Under the pieces are notes generated by a model. The model saw nothing but the letters and a program-made list of their open reading frames with translations, had not been told where the DNA came from and made no database searches. The position numbers and the translations under genes are program-made. From contig NZ_JAAVUQ010000009.1 in assembly GCF_018449515.1 (NCBI RefSeq), forward strand, positions 186,001 through 250,000: 64,000 bases of DNA, given 5' to 3'. Source of the stretch: Caballeronia sp. dw_19 (GTDB lineage Bacteria; Pseudomonadota; Gammaproteobacteria; Burkholderiales; Burkholderiaceae). Below, one piece after another: positions 15,995-25,406 of the stretch (its first letter is position 1; every line of letters begins with the position of its first letter).

Positions 15995-17103
15995 GATGCC
16001 GCTTCCGCGTCGTGACCCGGCGCGGCCGATGCGGACTTGCTCAAGCCCGCGGGCGCATTCGCGCGTGCGGGCGGCTGCGCGTACGGGTTGTATTCGTTGG
16101 TGTACACGTCTTCGACCTTGACCTTGCCCTTCGGGATCTTGCCGGCTTGTTCAAGGATGTCGATGTAATACTGGATCGGCGGGGTGGTGACGACGAGGTC
16201 CTTGACGTAGGCATAGCGTTCGACCACGTCGACATCGATCCCGAGCCGCTCGGCCGTCAGTTTGCGCGCTTCGTCCGGATGCGCGTTGACCCAGTTCCCC
16301 GCCTTGGCAATGGCGGTCACGAAGTCGCGCACCGCCTGCGGATGAGCACGCGCAAACGCACCGTTCACGCTGTACGGCGCCATCCCGCCAAGCCCGTGAT
16401 CCTCGTCCCAGTCGCTCCACAGTTTGTGAAGCTGCGGGTCATGTTCGGCGGCGCCGGAAAACGGCGGATGAATGATCGCGATGTCGACGTTCTTCGTGAC
16501 CAGCGCCTGTTGGGACTGATTGTCGGGCACGACCAGCCAGTTCACCTTCGACACATCCACGCCATGCTGCGACAGGTATTTCTTCGTGACGAACTCAGCG
16601 CACGCGCCGAAGCTGTTGAACGCGACCGTCTTGCCTTCGAAGTCCTTGGGCTGCGTGATGCCGGAGTCCTTCCGCGAGAAGTACTTCATGTGCGGTGCGT
16701 CGGGCAGGGTCTCGCCGCCGGCGGAAATGACCTTGATGTCGGCGCCGCTGGCGATTGCGGAGATGACGAGCGGCACCATGCGTGTACCGAAGTCGATCTC
16801 ACCCGTGCCGACCAGCGGAATGATCTGCGGCGCCGAGACCTTCCCGACATACTTTGGACGCGTACTCGTACCGTCGAAGTAGCCGAGCTTGTCCGCCAGA
16901 TAAACGAGGTCGAATGCCGGATTGTCGGGATACTTGAAATACGTCACGTTCTGGGCTTGCGCACCGCTTGTGGACGCGACGCTCGGGGCGCCATCGCGGG
17001 AATTGCAGCCGCTCTGGAGGAGCAGCAGCGACGCCGCGATCGATGCGACGGCAATGGAGATCGTGCGGTCACGCAGGCGGGACCGGGTCGGGGTAGAGAG
17101 CAT
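15991..17103 (-). CDS. ABC transporter substrate-binding protein, NMT1/SsuA-like, probable lipoprotein
   Basis: 370 aa from the ATG at 17103, with AGG 8 nt upstream; a TTG at 17118 would lengthen it slightly. The N-terminal hydrophobic stretch ends LLLLQSGCNS, a plausible though imperfect lipobox. The binding fold opens VTYFKYPDNPAFDLVYLADKLGYFDG and carries GTGEIDFGTRMVPLVISAIASGADIKVI, the NMT1-type pattern. First gene of the operon binding protein - ATPase - permease - SBP_bac_3 protein, all overlapping by 4 to 8 nt. Substrate unknown. Confidence 0.9.
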   Translation of the reverse strand: MLSTPTRSRLRDRTISIAVASIAASLLLLQSGCNSRDGAPSVASTSGAQAQNVTYFKYPDNPAFDLVYLADKLGYFDGTSTRPKYVGKVSAPQIIPLVGTGEIDFGTRMVPLVISAIASGADIKVISAGGETLPDAPHMKYFSRKDSGITQPKDFEGKTVAFNSFGACAEFVTKKYLSQHGVDVSKVNWLVVPDNQSQQALVTKNVDIAIIHPPFSGAAEHDPQLHKLWSDWDEDHGLGGMAPYSVNGAFARAHPQAVRDFVTAIAKAGNWVNAHPDEARKLTAERLGIDVDVVERYAYVKDLVVTTPPIQYYIDILEQAGKIPKGKVKVEDVYTNEYNPYAQPPARANAPAGLSKSASAAPGHDAEAAS

Positions 17104-17417
17104 CGGGATACCTGGCAAAAGGAAGCGGCGAAATCTTCAGGCACGAACGACGCGGCCGCGCATAAAAGCGCGCATGTTCGCAACCTGAGCCAAAGACGAT
17201 TTTCGCTTTCGCGGGTCCCGCGCCTAACTAATTAAAAATTCTTTCGATAGCAGGAAACATGCAGGTTGCCGTAAGGTGCCGACTCTTCCGGGAAAGGGGC
17301 GAAACCGTTTATGTGCCGGAAGCATTCGTGTAACCGGTCGCCTGGGTCAACACTGTCAACGTCCTGGATTGTGACCTTCAGGTCGTGGCCGACACGCTCA
17401 ACGGGGCACCTAGCCCG
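17104..17417. other. 314-bp intergenic region
   Basis: It carries an AT-rich patch (17225-17250) that may hold the promoter of the minus-strand ABC operon. No gene, palindrome or repeat stands out. Confidence 0.4.
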
Positions 17418-17744
17418 TTATCTGGCGGCAGGGAAGCCGCCATGAAACCGCCCGAACGTCCGGGCGGCGAAGATCGCCATCAACAACGCACCGAGACCCG
17501 CGGCGCCGGCGTCCGCCGTGACGCGTATATCGAAACTTCCAACCCGGTAGATCAAAAGATACGCCAGCGCGACGTTGAACGCTCCCCACAAGACATTAAC
17601 GGTTGACGACGACAACCCTTTGCCCGATGGCGTGGCAAATGGACTCTGGAAAGATCGCCCCATCATTCCGCTTACGACGTGTGGAATCGCGTTGGCAACA
17701 ACCGCTCCGCCCAGGAAGTAGGAAAGGTACTGATACCAGGACAT
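17418..17744 (-). CDS. Small integral membrane protein, unknown function
   Basis: 108 aa from the ATG at 17744, with GGAGAG upstream; the TTG at 17759 is less likely. Three hydrophobic segments are visible (YLSYFLGGAVVANAIPHVVSG, VNVLWGAFNVALAYLLIYRV, AGLGALLMAIFAARTFGRF). Family not recognised with certainty. It is divergent from the MarR gene, and the MarR operator palindrome lies 141 bp upstream of its start, so it might share that control. Confidence 0.75.
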   Translation of the reverse strand: MSWYQYLSYFLGGAVVANAIPHVVSGMMGRSFQSPFATPSGKGLSSSTVNVLWGAFNVALAYLLIYRVGSFDIRVTADAGAAGLGALLMAIFAARTFGRFHGGFPAAR

Positions 17745-17884
17745 CTGATGGCTCTCCAATTGTCATAACAGTGTTTGTTGAGACCGCCTTATCCCGCGAA
17801 GCGGGTGGTCAATGTGGTCCGTGGCACTCTGCCGATTCATCATGCCGACGGCCGGCCAACGCACAGGTCAAGATTCGCACTAAC

Positions 17885-17921
17885 CAGTCAAACTTGCAAG
17901 TTTATCTTGCAAGTTTGACTG
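17885..17921. promoter_or_regulatory. Perfect 37-bp MarR-type operator palindrome
   Basis: Two 16-bp arms (left arm CAGTCAAACTTGCAAG) flank a 5-bp centre TTTAT with no mismatch. Each arm contains the smaller palindrome CTTGCAAG. It ends 50 bp before the MarR start codon, as expected for an autoregulated MarR-efflux operon. Confidence 0.85.
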
Positions 17922-17970
17922 ATGACATTCATCCTTGACACACACTCAACCTGACCGCGTTTGAAAAATC

Positions 17971-18399
17971 ATGTCTACCAGGACTTTCGAGCAAGCCGTC
18001 ATCGACTTGATGCAAGCAGTAGGACTGCTCGTACGGCGTACCCGCAACGAATCCCATGCGAGTGAGCTCTCGATGACGGAATCCGTCGTCATGTCGCGGC
18101 TGGCTAATGACGGACCCGCCACTATCGCGGCACTCGCGCGCGCCGAAGGGATGAAGCCGCAGTCCATGGGAACGACCATTACCTCGCTCGAGGAAATGGG
18201 CATCGTGAAACGCACGCCGCATGTTACCGACGGGCGGCAGATGCTTATCGCGTTGACGCCGAAAGGTGTTCGGTTACGCAAGAAAAATCGCGAGGCGAAG
18301 CAGATGTGGCTATCGCAGGTGATCGCGGAACTCGATGCCGAGGAGCGAGACACGCTGTTCAAGGCTGCCGGGATCATCAAGAGGCTGGCCGAGAAATAG
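17971..18399 (+). CDS. MarR-family transcriptional repressor
   Basis: 142 aa. The winged-helix core reads MTESVVMSRLANDGPATIAALARAEGMKPQSMGTTITSLEEMGIVKRTPHVTDGRQMLIALTPKG when followed through, the standard MarR layout with the DGRQ wing. It precedes a DHA2 efflux pump gene by 15 nt. The perfect palindrome just upstream is its likely operator, so it probably represses itself and the pump until a ligand binds. Confidence 0.92.
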   Translation: MSTRTFEQAVIDLMQAVGLLVRRTRNESHASELSMTESVVMSRLANDGPATIAALARAEGMKPQSMGTTITSLEEMGIVKRTPHVTDGRQMLIALTPKGVRLRKKNREAKQMWLSQVIAELDAEERDTLFKAAGIIKRLAEK

Positions 18400-18414
18400 G
18401 CGCATGAGGAGCGA

Positions 18415-19821
18415 ATGAAAAACGAGATGAAGAAGAGCGCCAACGCGCCTGGCGGGATTGATCCGTCTGTCTGGAAAGTGGCCCTCGTCGCCGTGATCGG
18501 GCCGTTCATGACGCAGCTCGATTCCACCGTGGTCAACGTTTCGCTCTCGACCATCAGTCACACGCTCGACTCGTCGATTGCGACTGCGCAGTGGATCATC
18601 AGCGGCTACCTGCTGGCAATGGCGCTGATGCTGCCACTCAACGGTTGGCTCGTGGACTGCATTGGCGCGAAGCGCCTCTACATCATCGGCTTCGCGACAT
18701 TCACATTGGCCTCCATTCTATGCGGGGCGTCCCGAAGCATGGGTGAGCTGATTTGTGCCCGCGTATTCCAGGGTCTGGTAGGCGGCGTGCTGGCGCCCAT
18801 GACACAGATGATGATTGCGCGCGTGGCGGGAAAAAACATGGCGCGTGTGATGGGCTATACCGCCCTGCCTATTCTGCTTGGTCCCATCCTTGGTCCGGTA
18901 TTGGCCGGGACGATTCTTGGCGTGTCCACGTGGTCCTGGCTGTTCTACCTCAACGTACCGGTCGGCATTCTCGGTGTCGGGCTGGCTTTCTTGCTGCTTC
19001 CGGGCGACGCCATCTCTCTACAAAAGCGCCCGTTCGATTTCCTCGGTTTCGCGCTGATTTCACCTGGCCTCGTTGCGCTCATCTACGGGCTTCAAAATGC
19101 GTCGCACACAGAGGGACGATGGGTTCTGCTCGCTGGCGCCGTGTTTCTTGCGGGATTCTTGCGGCACGCGAAACGCAAGGGCAGTTACGCGCTGATCGAC
19201 GTGCGGATCTTTGCGGACCGGACTTTCTCTGTCGCCGCGGCCACGCAATTTTTCGCCAATGGCATTTTGTTTGGGCGGCAACTTGTCGTTCCTTTGTACC
19301 TGATCGCAGGCTGTGGGTTGTCCGCCGCGCATGCGGGTTGGATCATCGCGTCGACGGGTGTCGGCATGATGTGCTCGTTTCCACTTCTGGGATTCCTGAC
19401 AGAAAGATATGGCTGCCGCGCGGTCTCGGCGGGAGGTGCGTTGCTGGCTTTCCTGAGCACGATCACGTTCCTCTGGATGACAGGGCATCAGCTCTCGGTT
19501 GCGTGGGCCGTGGTCAGCCTTTTCCTGGCCGGGGCGGGTCAAGGAACGATCAGCATACCGTCGATATCGGCAGCCTATTCATCGATCCCGAAAGCGCGGC
19601 TCGCCGTCGCGAACACCGCGTTGAACATTGCACAAAGGGTCGGGGGGCCGATTGCGACCACGCTCCTGGCCGTGGTGATTTCCTTGACGATGCACAAGCC
19701 GGCGAACGCTCAGCCACGGCAATTCCTGATGGCCTTTGTGATGCTCTCCTGTTTTCACTTGTTGGCTTTCGGGGCGGCAACGCTCCTTCCGCTGCGAATA
19801 CATCGCGCATCAGAAGCGTGA
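18415..19821 (+). CDS. MFS drug efflux transporter, DHA2 (EmrB/QacA) family
   Basis: 468 aa, start with AGGAG upstream. Loop motif A is NGWLVDCIGAKRLY, and motif C is seen in ILLGPILGPVLAGTILG. QLDSTVVNVSLSTI in the first helix is the DHA2 signature (acidic Asp in TM1). About 13-14 membrane segments, inner membrane, proton-driven export. Co-transcribed with the MarR gene. Substrate cannot be told from sequence. Confidence 0.92.
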   Translation: MKNEMKKSANAPGGIDPSVWKVALVAVIGPFMTQLDSTVVNVSLSTISHTLDSSIATAQWIISGYLLAMALMLPLNGWLVDCIGAKRLYIIGFATFTLASILCGASRSMGELICARVFQGLVGGVLAPMTQMMIARVAGKNMARVMGYTALPILLGPILGPVLAGTILGVSTWSWLFYLNVPVGILGVGLAFLLLPGDAISLQKRPFDFLGFALISPGLVALIYGLQNASHTEGRWVLLAGAVFLAGFLRHAKRKGSYALIDVRIFADRTFSVAAATQFFANGILFGRQLVVPLYLIAGCGLSAAHAGWIIASTGVGMMCSFPLLGFLTERYGCRAVSAGGALLAFLSTITFLWMTGHQLSVAWAVVSLFLAGAGQGTISIPSISAAYSSIPKARLAVANTALNIAQRVGGPIATTLLAVVISLTMHKPANAQPRQFLMAFVMLSCFHLLAFGAATLLPLRIHRASEA

Positions 19822-19929
19822 GCGTTCACGGTTTATCGTTGCCGGATTGGCCGCAAATGCCGTGACTGCCTTCCTGCCTTCTCCTGAATCCGTACCACCC
19901 CACCGCCACGAAAGAAGCTGCCGCGCCGC

Positions 19930-22900
19930 TCACGCCACCTCGCGCGTGTTGGTCCAGGACCACAAATCGGCAGGCGATAACGCCTTCGAGAACAGGAAGC
20001 CCTGCAGCTCGTCGCAACCGATCGTGCGTAAGATGCGAGCCTGATGCTCGCTCTCGACACCCTCGGCGACCACGCGCAGCCCCAGTTCGTGGCCGAGCTC
20101 GATGATCGCCCGGATGATGGCGAGATCCGCCGGGGCATCGAGCATGTCGAGCACGAACGCACGATCGATCTTGAGCCGATCCAGTGGAAAGCGGTTCAGA
20201 TAGCTGAGGCTTGAGTAACCGGTGCCGAAATCGTCGAGCGATAGCTTGACCCCGAGCGCGCGGATCGCGTTGATCGTGGCGAGATAGTTCTCCGCGTTGT
20301 CCATCAGCACGGTCTCGGTGATCTCGAGTTCGAGACGCCACGGGTCCACGCGATGCCGCGCGAGACTGTCCGCGAGCGTCCCGATCAGGTCGGACCCGCT
20401 CAACTGGATCGCTGACAGGTTGATCGAGACGCGCAGCGGCATCAGTCCTTCTGCATCCCACGCGGCGATCTGCTGGCATGCTTCGTCTATCACCCACGCG
20501 CCGATTGGAATGATGAGCCGCGTATCTTCCGCGACCGGAATGAACTGCGCGGGCGACACCTTGCCGATCTGCGGGCTGTTCCAGCGCAGCAACCCTTCGA
20601 CGGCCACCAGTTCGCCCGTGTGCGCATCGACGCACGGCTGGTACTCGAGCCGGAACTCATGCGTCTCGATCGCGGTGCGCATGCACGCTTCGAGCGTCAG
20701 CCGGTAGCGGGCGCGTTCGGCCATGTCGGGCGCGAAGAACTTGACGAGGTTGCGTCCCGCGGCCTTCGCCTGGTACATCGCGGCGTCGGCGTTCTGCATC
20801 AGCGTCTCGATGTCCTCGCCGTCGTCGGGGAAAAGCGCCACGCCGATACTGCACGACACCTGCAGCGTGAGACCGCCGAGTTCGTGCGGCTGGCGCACGA
20901 GCGGCAGCAAACGCTCATCGATCGTGCGCGTGACGTCGGCCGCGTTGCTGACGCCGTTCAGGATCACCGTGAATTCGTCACCGCCGAGCCGGCTAACCGT
21001 GTCTTTGCTGCGCACGGCCTGCAACAGGCGCCGCGAGACTGAGCGCAGAAGGTTGTCGCCGATGTGATGGCCCAGCGAATCGTTGACGTTCTTGAAGCGG
21101 TCGAGATCGATGAACAGCACCGCGATGCGCTGCCCCGTGCGGCGCGCGTTGCCGAGCGCGACGCCAAGGCGCTTCACGAACAGCTCGCGGTTCGGCAGCT
21201 CCGTCAGCACGTCGTGCTCGGCCAGGAACTGGATGCGCGCCTCGCTCTTCTTGCGGTCCGTGATGTCGATCAGCGTACAGATGTAGTGGGACAGGTTCGC
21301 GCGCCGGTCGCGCACCGCGCTCAGCATCAGCCATGCCGGATAGTCGCTGCCCGCGCGCCGCCGCACGTGCGCTTCGCCATGCCATGCGCTCAGGCGATCG
21401 ACGGAATCGATAACGGTCGGGAAAATGTCGTCGTGCTCCTGCGCGCCGAAAAGGAAAGCGGGTTCCTTGCCTGCCACGTCGTCGGCACGATACCCCGTCG
21501 CACGATAGAACGACGCGTTGGCAGTCACGAGCCGCCGCTGCGAATCCAGAATCAGGATTGCTTCGGATGACGCCTCGAACACCTTGCCCCACAGTTCGAG
21601 GCGCTGCTCCATCAGCTTGATCTGGTTGATCGGCGTGAACGCGGTCAGCACGGCGTCGCGTCCCTGGAAGTTGAAGCGCCGCGCTGACAGCATGGCCCAG
21701 GTGGGTTCGCTCGCGGCCTTCCAGTGCACCTCGAATTCGTCGACGGCCTCGCGGTCGGAGAGTTGCTGGAAGAAACGCGCGCGAACCTCCGAGTCGAGAC
21801 CGAAGGCCCACGGGTCGACCGTGCAGCCATTCAGCCAGTAAAGCGCGGGCGTGTTCGCGTGCAGCACCTCGTGCCCGGGGATCGCAGTGACGACCATCGG
21901 CACGGGGGTCGCTTCGACGAGCGCATGCTGCGCGGCCGACGCGCGCGCTGTCGCCGCGAGTTCCTTCTGCACGTCGCGCTCGCGGTCGAGCTGCGCGAGC
22001 ATGTCGTTGAAGCCTCGCACGAGCTGTCCGATCTCGTCCTGGCTATGCCAGCTGGCACGCAGCGAATGGTCGCCCGTGCGCCGCACCGTGTCCATCACGC
22101 GCGCGAGCTGGCGCAGTGGCCGCGAAATCTGCTGTGCGACGGAATACACCATGCTCAGGATCGCGCACAGCAGGAATAGCGCCGTGCCGAGATGCAGCCA
22201 CATGCGCTCAAAGAGGCCACGCACGCGCTCATGCAGCAGTGTTTCGAGCTGATTGGCGGTCACACTCCACGCGTCGCTCACGCTCATTACCACGCGCTGC
22301 TGCGCGGCATCGAGCGCGGCAAGCGTGTCCACCGCCGAGCCGGCGTCGACCGCGGCACCAGCCACACGGCGATACGCGTCGATCGCGGCGAGCATGCGCC
22401 CGACTGGCGGCCCGATCGTCCCTGCCAGCAGGGGGTTCGCGGCGGAAGCCTCCGCGTAGTCGGAACGCAGCCCCTGCAATACAGCGTCGAGCTGCCCTTC
22501 CAGCACGAGGTAGCGGGTGCGCATCTCGTCACGGCTCATCGGTGCGGCGCGACGATTCGCGCTGGCATCGTGCAGGTGGCGGCCGATCCGGTTGACGTCG
22601 TTGAGCAGCTCTGGATAGCGCAGGATAGACAGCGACATGGAGTAGTAGCTGTCGAGGTCCGGGTCCAGAATCAGGTTCGACTGGTTGCCGACCCGCGTCA
22701 CCAGTTCGCGTGTCGCCTCGAGGCCGCCGTCCGCAGTTGCGGTGCTCGCATGCGCCGCCGCGCTGGCCGCGAGCACGGCCAGCACACGCGCATTGAGCTC
22801 GGCGCTCTGCATGTTCGCGCCATAGAGGCGCTCTGCGTCGGCGAGGCGGTTCGCCGTGCGTTGCAATTGGGCCGGCGTCTGCGGCTGCCCGGCCCCCGCG

Positions 22901-23109
22901 AGTGCAAAGTCGATGAGCGCGTCGTGCGCGGCCGCGACGTAGGCGTTGCCGATCAACTCCTTGTCGGAGAAGTCGATCGCGATGTACTTCTCGTGGATCA
23001 GGATGCCGCTGATATACAGCACTGCGCTCAGGTCGAGCAGATAGATCAGCAGCAGCTTGCGGCCGACACGAAGGCGCGCAAGAAACCGGAAGAACAGGTT
23101 ACGTTTCAT
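19930..23109 (-). CDS. Membrane PAS-GGDEF-EAL cyclic-di-GMP signalling protein
   Basis: 1059 aa. An N-terminal membrane helix (LLLIYLLDLSAVLYISGILI), a long periplasmic helical sensor (residues about 40-290) and a second membrane helix (LGTALFLLCAILSMVYSVA) are followed by HAMP, two PAS-like segments, GGDEF (RLGGDEFTVIL, intact active site) and EAL. The EAL motif reads AVEGLLRW: the catalytic Glu is kept and Ala is Gly. The downstream residues NLS, ELEITE, DDFGTGYSSL, KIDRAFV and VAEGVE are all present, so both synthesis and hydrolysis of c-di-GMP are possible. Transcribed alone, convergent with the efflux operon. Confidence 0.95.
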   Translation of the reverse strand: MKRNLFFRFLARLRVGRKLLLIYLLDLSAVLYISGILIHEKYIAIDFSDKELIGNAYVAAAHDALIDFALAGAGQPQTPAQLQRTANRLADAERLYGANMQSAELNARVLAVLAASAAAHASTATADGGLEATRELVTRVGNQSNLILDPDLDSYYSMSLSILRYPELLNDVNRIGRHLHDASANRRAAPMSRDEMRTRYLVLEGQLDAVLQGLRSDYAEASAANPLLAGTIGPPVGRMLAAIDAYRRVAGAAVDAGSAVDTLAALDAAQQRVVMSVSDAWSVTANQLETLLHERVRGLFERMWLHLGTALFLLCAILSMVYSVAQQISRPLRQLARVMDTVRRTGDHSLRASWHSQDEIGQLVRGFNDMLAQLDRERDVQKELAATARASAAQHALVEATPVPMVVTAIPGHEVLHANTPALYWLNGCTVDPWAFGLDSEVRARFFQQLSDREAVDEFEVHWKAASEPTWAMLSARRFNFQGRDAVLTAFTPINQIKLMEQRLELWGKVFEASSEAILILDSQRRLVTANASFYRATGYRADDVAGKEPAFLFGAQEHDDIFPTVIDSVDRLSAWHGEAHVRRRAGSDYPAWLMLSAVRDRRANLSHYICTLIDITDRKKSEARIQFLAEHDVLTELPNRELFVKRLGVALGNARRTGQRIAVLFIDLDRFKNVNDSLGHHIGDNLLRSVSRRLLQAVRSKDTVSRLGGDEFTVILNGVSNAADVTRTIDERLLPLVRQPHELGGLTLQVSCSIGVALFPDDGEDIETLMQNADAAMYQAKAAGRNLVKFFAPDMAERARYRLTLEACMRTAIETHEFRLEYQPCVDAHTGELVAVEGLLRWNSPQIGKVSPAQFIPVAEDTRLIIPIGAWVIDEACQQIAAWDAEGLMPLRVSINLSAIQLSGSDLIGTLADSLARHRVDPWRLELEITETVLMDNAENYLATINAIRALGVKLSLDDFGTGYSSLSYLNRFPLDRLKIDRAFVLDMLDAPADLAIIRAIIELGHELGLRVVAEGVESEHQARILRTIGCDELQGFLFSKALSPADLWSWTNTREVA

Positions 23110-23533
23110 GAGCGCTGCCGCTCGACCGCGAAGCTTTCTCCCCGGCTGTCATAAGTCAGACGTTTCACTGCGTTTCTCCGTGCGGGGAACGTCGGACCTG
23201 GGTCAGGTCCGGTCGAGGAAACTCCCTAGTCATGCTATCGACCGGTTGAACGACTTCTTTAGCCTGTGCTTAAAACTCCCCAAGACGGTGCCGGAAACGC
23301 GACACGATGGTGCGAGCGCTCGCAAGGCTTGCCGTGGGGGTGTCCGCGTAACGGTAACGAAGCACTCGCCGCGCTGTCGGCTTCACCTCATGAAAGTCGC
23401 GCCTCTGCTGGCGCAACGCCGCATTCCTCTTCACTGAACCGGGAGTGTTTATCCCGATGGCCTTTACCGCGTTAATCGTGACCGCTCGACGTCAAGCGGG
23501 TGGCCAGCCGACCTCCAGTGCGTCAATGGGCTC
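23110..23533. other. Intergenic region upstream of the Rieske-sugar transport cluster
   Basis: About 420 bp between the divergent c-di-GMP protein gene and the LysR box. No coding similarity, tRNA or strong hairpin seen. Confidence 0.4.
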
Positions 23534-23548
23534 ATTCAAATAATGAAT
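23534..23548 (+). promoter_or_regulatory. LysR-type T-N11-A box and promoter of the first catabolic transcript
   Basis: ATTCA-AATAA-TGAAT is a perfect inverted repeat holding T-N11-A. The 27 bp from 23523 to 23549 match 30603-30629 at 23 positions. The -10-like TAGCAT (23572-23577) is centred 33.5 nt after the box centre, exactly as in the second copy. Predicted target of the LysR protein at 34914. Confidence 0.75.
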
Positions 23549-23612
23549 TTTCTCCAGGTAACGGTCGCAATTAGCATCGATTCAACACGAAACCGACTCA
23601 CAAGGAGGTTGT

Positions 23613-23954
23613 TTGCAAGCAGGCAATTCGACGCAATGGATCAAACTTGCGCGCGCGGAGGATATTGAAGATGGCGATGTGGAACGTTGCGAAGCAGCCG
23701 GCACATGTATCGCGGTCTTTAACGTGAACGGGACATTTTATGCGACGAGTGATATCTGCACCCACGCTTACGCGCATCTGTCGGATGGATATATCGACGG
23801 TGAGACGGTCGAATGCCCGTTGCACCAGGGACTGTTCCACATTCCCACCGGACGCGCGATGTCGCCGCCCGTCACCGAGAATTTAAAGACGTTCGCGACC
23901 CGGGTCGAGGATGGACACGTTTTCGCCGAAATTGAAATAAAGGAGGAAAACTAA
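23613..23954 (+). CDS. Rieske-type [2Fe-2S] ferredoxin
   Basis: 113 aa. The start is a TTG at 23613, chosen because AAGGAGG (23602-23608) lies directly upstream and no in-frame ATG fits. The Rieske ligands are CTH and CPLH, spaced C-x-H-x16-C-x2-H. This is the size and form of soluble oxygenase ferredoxins. First gene of the transcript with the sugar ABC transporter; its likely reductase (31714) and oxygenase (30728) are in the second transcript under a matching LysR box. Role: passing electrons from the FAD reductase to the membrane di-iron oxygenase. Confidence 0.92.
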   Translation: MQAGNSTQWIKLARAEDIEDGDVERCEAAGTCIAVFNVNGTFYATSDICTHAYAHLSDGYIDGETVECPLHQGLFHIPTGRAMSPPVTENLKTFATRVEDGHVFAEIEIKEEN

Positions 23955-24034
23955 GCAATAGACTTTATGGAAATACACATAAACACAGACCGCCGATCCG
24001 GCGGCATTCCATCGAAGCATGGAGGAGCACAACA

Positions 24035-25330
24035 ATGATTGGCTATAAAAACAGTGCGGTGCGCATGGCCGCAGCGCTGGCCGGCTACGCGTGCGTGTCG
24101 TTCGCAAGCGTCAACGCAGGCGCGCAGGAATCCGTGCACACCCAGCTAAACGGGGTCATCAAGCAATATAGCGGCGTGACGAGCGCTTCAATGACGAATC
24201 CGGACGTCAAGAAGCTCTTCGACAAGGACGGTTTCGCGGACTATCTGGCCGACTACCCGGTGGGCAATCTTGCGCTGGGCTATGTATGGAAAGTCGGGAT
24301 GGGCGCGACCTTCACGGGTCATTACAGCAAGGTCACGATCAAGGCGCCGTTCACCGACTACATGCCGCTGCCCGATGGCCCGGTGCTCAATCCCAAGAAG
24401 ACGTATCGAATTGGTTTCGTCTTTCACGGCTTCAACAACCCCTGGCTGATGAGCCTGGCCGACACCGCCGCATGGGAAGCTGCACGTCATCCGAACGTGC
24501 AGATCGATATAGTCGATGCGCAGTTCGACGATAACCGCATGTCGCAGGTCATCGACGGCTGGATCGCGAAGAAGTATGACGGCATCGTGCTCTGGCCGAA
24601 TCGGGAAGCGCCGATGGGTCCGCCCGTGGACCGTGCAATCGCTGCCGGTATTCCGGTGGTCAGCGTGGACCGGCGGACATCGTCGACGAAGATCAGTTCG
24701 GAAGTGATGGGCAACTTCTACGCGAACGGGGTTCAGCAAGGCATCTATCTCCAGCAGGCGACGGGCGGCCAGGGCGAGCTCATCATGAACCGCAAGGATC
24801 TTGGCAGCACCGCTGACGCGATCCGTTCCGGCGCGTTCCTGCAAACCATTGGCAAGAGCAATGGTTATCACATTCTTGCGTCATATCAGGTGAACAGCGA
24901 TCGTACGCTTGCATTCAAGGCGACGGCGGATGCGCTGCAGGCGTACAAGAACATCTCCGTGGTGTTCAACGCCGGAGGCGAGGAAGCCATGGGCGCGCTC
25001 GATGCAATCCGGGAGGCCAAGCGTCTCAACAGCGGCCCGGGCGGCAAGAAACTGGTGATTCTCGCCGACGACGACGCGAACGAGGTCCTCAAGGAAGTGA
25101 AGGATGGCAACATCGACATGGTCGCGCCGTACACACCGTTGATCGGCGATCTCGGCGTGCGTGTCGTCCTCGAGCATATCGGCTTCAAGGAAGGCCTCAT
25201 CAAGCAGGCACCGCCCAAGCTGGTGCTCACGCCCAACCTTCCGATGATCACGAAGACGAAGATGAAGATCGGCGGGATTGAGACGGTGACTCCGGACGAA
25301 TGGCCCTACGGTTACGGCCCGGGGAAATGA
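24035..25330 (+). CDS. Sugar ABC transporter periplasmic binding protein, RbsB-like (CUT2)
   Basis: 431 aa, ATG preceded by GGAGGAG. Signal peptide MAAALAGYACVSFASVNAGAQ. After an unusually long N-terminal part (to about residue 120) the RbsB fold starts at TYRIGFVFHGFNNPWLMSLADTAAWEAAR, with DGIVLWPNREAPM, GIPVVSVDR and GGEEAMGALDAIREA. It brings the substrate to the two permeases encoded next. The cluster's oxygenase genes suggest a modified sugar or polyol. Confidence 0.92.
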   Translation: MIGYKNSAVRMAAALAGYACVSFASVNAGAQESVHTQLNGVIKQYSGVTSASMTNPDVKKLFDKDGFADYLADYPVGNLALGYVWKVGMGATFTGHYSKVTIKAPFTDYMPLPDGPVLNPKKTYRIGFVFHGFNNPWLMSLADTAAWEAARHPNVQIDIVDAQFDDNRMSQVIDGWIAKKYDGIVLWPNREAPMGPPVDRAIAAGIPVVSVDRRTSSTKISSEVMGNFYANGVQQGIYLQQATGGQGELIMNRKDLGSTADAIRSGAFLQTIGKSNGYHILASYQVNSDRTLAFKATADALQAYKNISVVFNAGGEEAMGALDAIREAKRLNSGPGGKKLVILADDDANEVLKEVKDGNIDMVAPYTPLIGDLGVRVVLEHIGFKEGLIKQAPPKLVLTPNLPMITKTKMKIGGIETVTPDEWPYGYGPGK

Positions 25331-25406
25331 GACTTCGCTGAAGCACCGTCCGTGGCACGCACGCATCGGTTAGCGGGCGTGCCACGGACATTTGCAGGAG
25401 ACAAAT

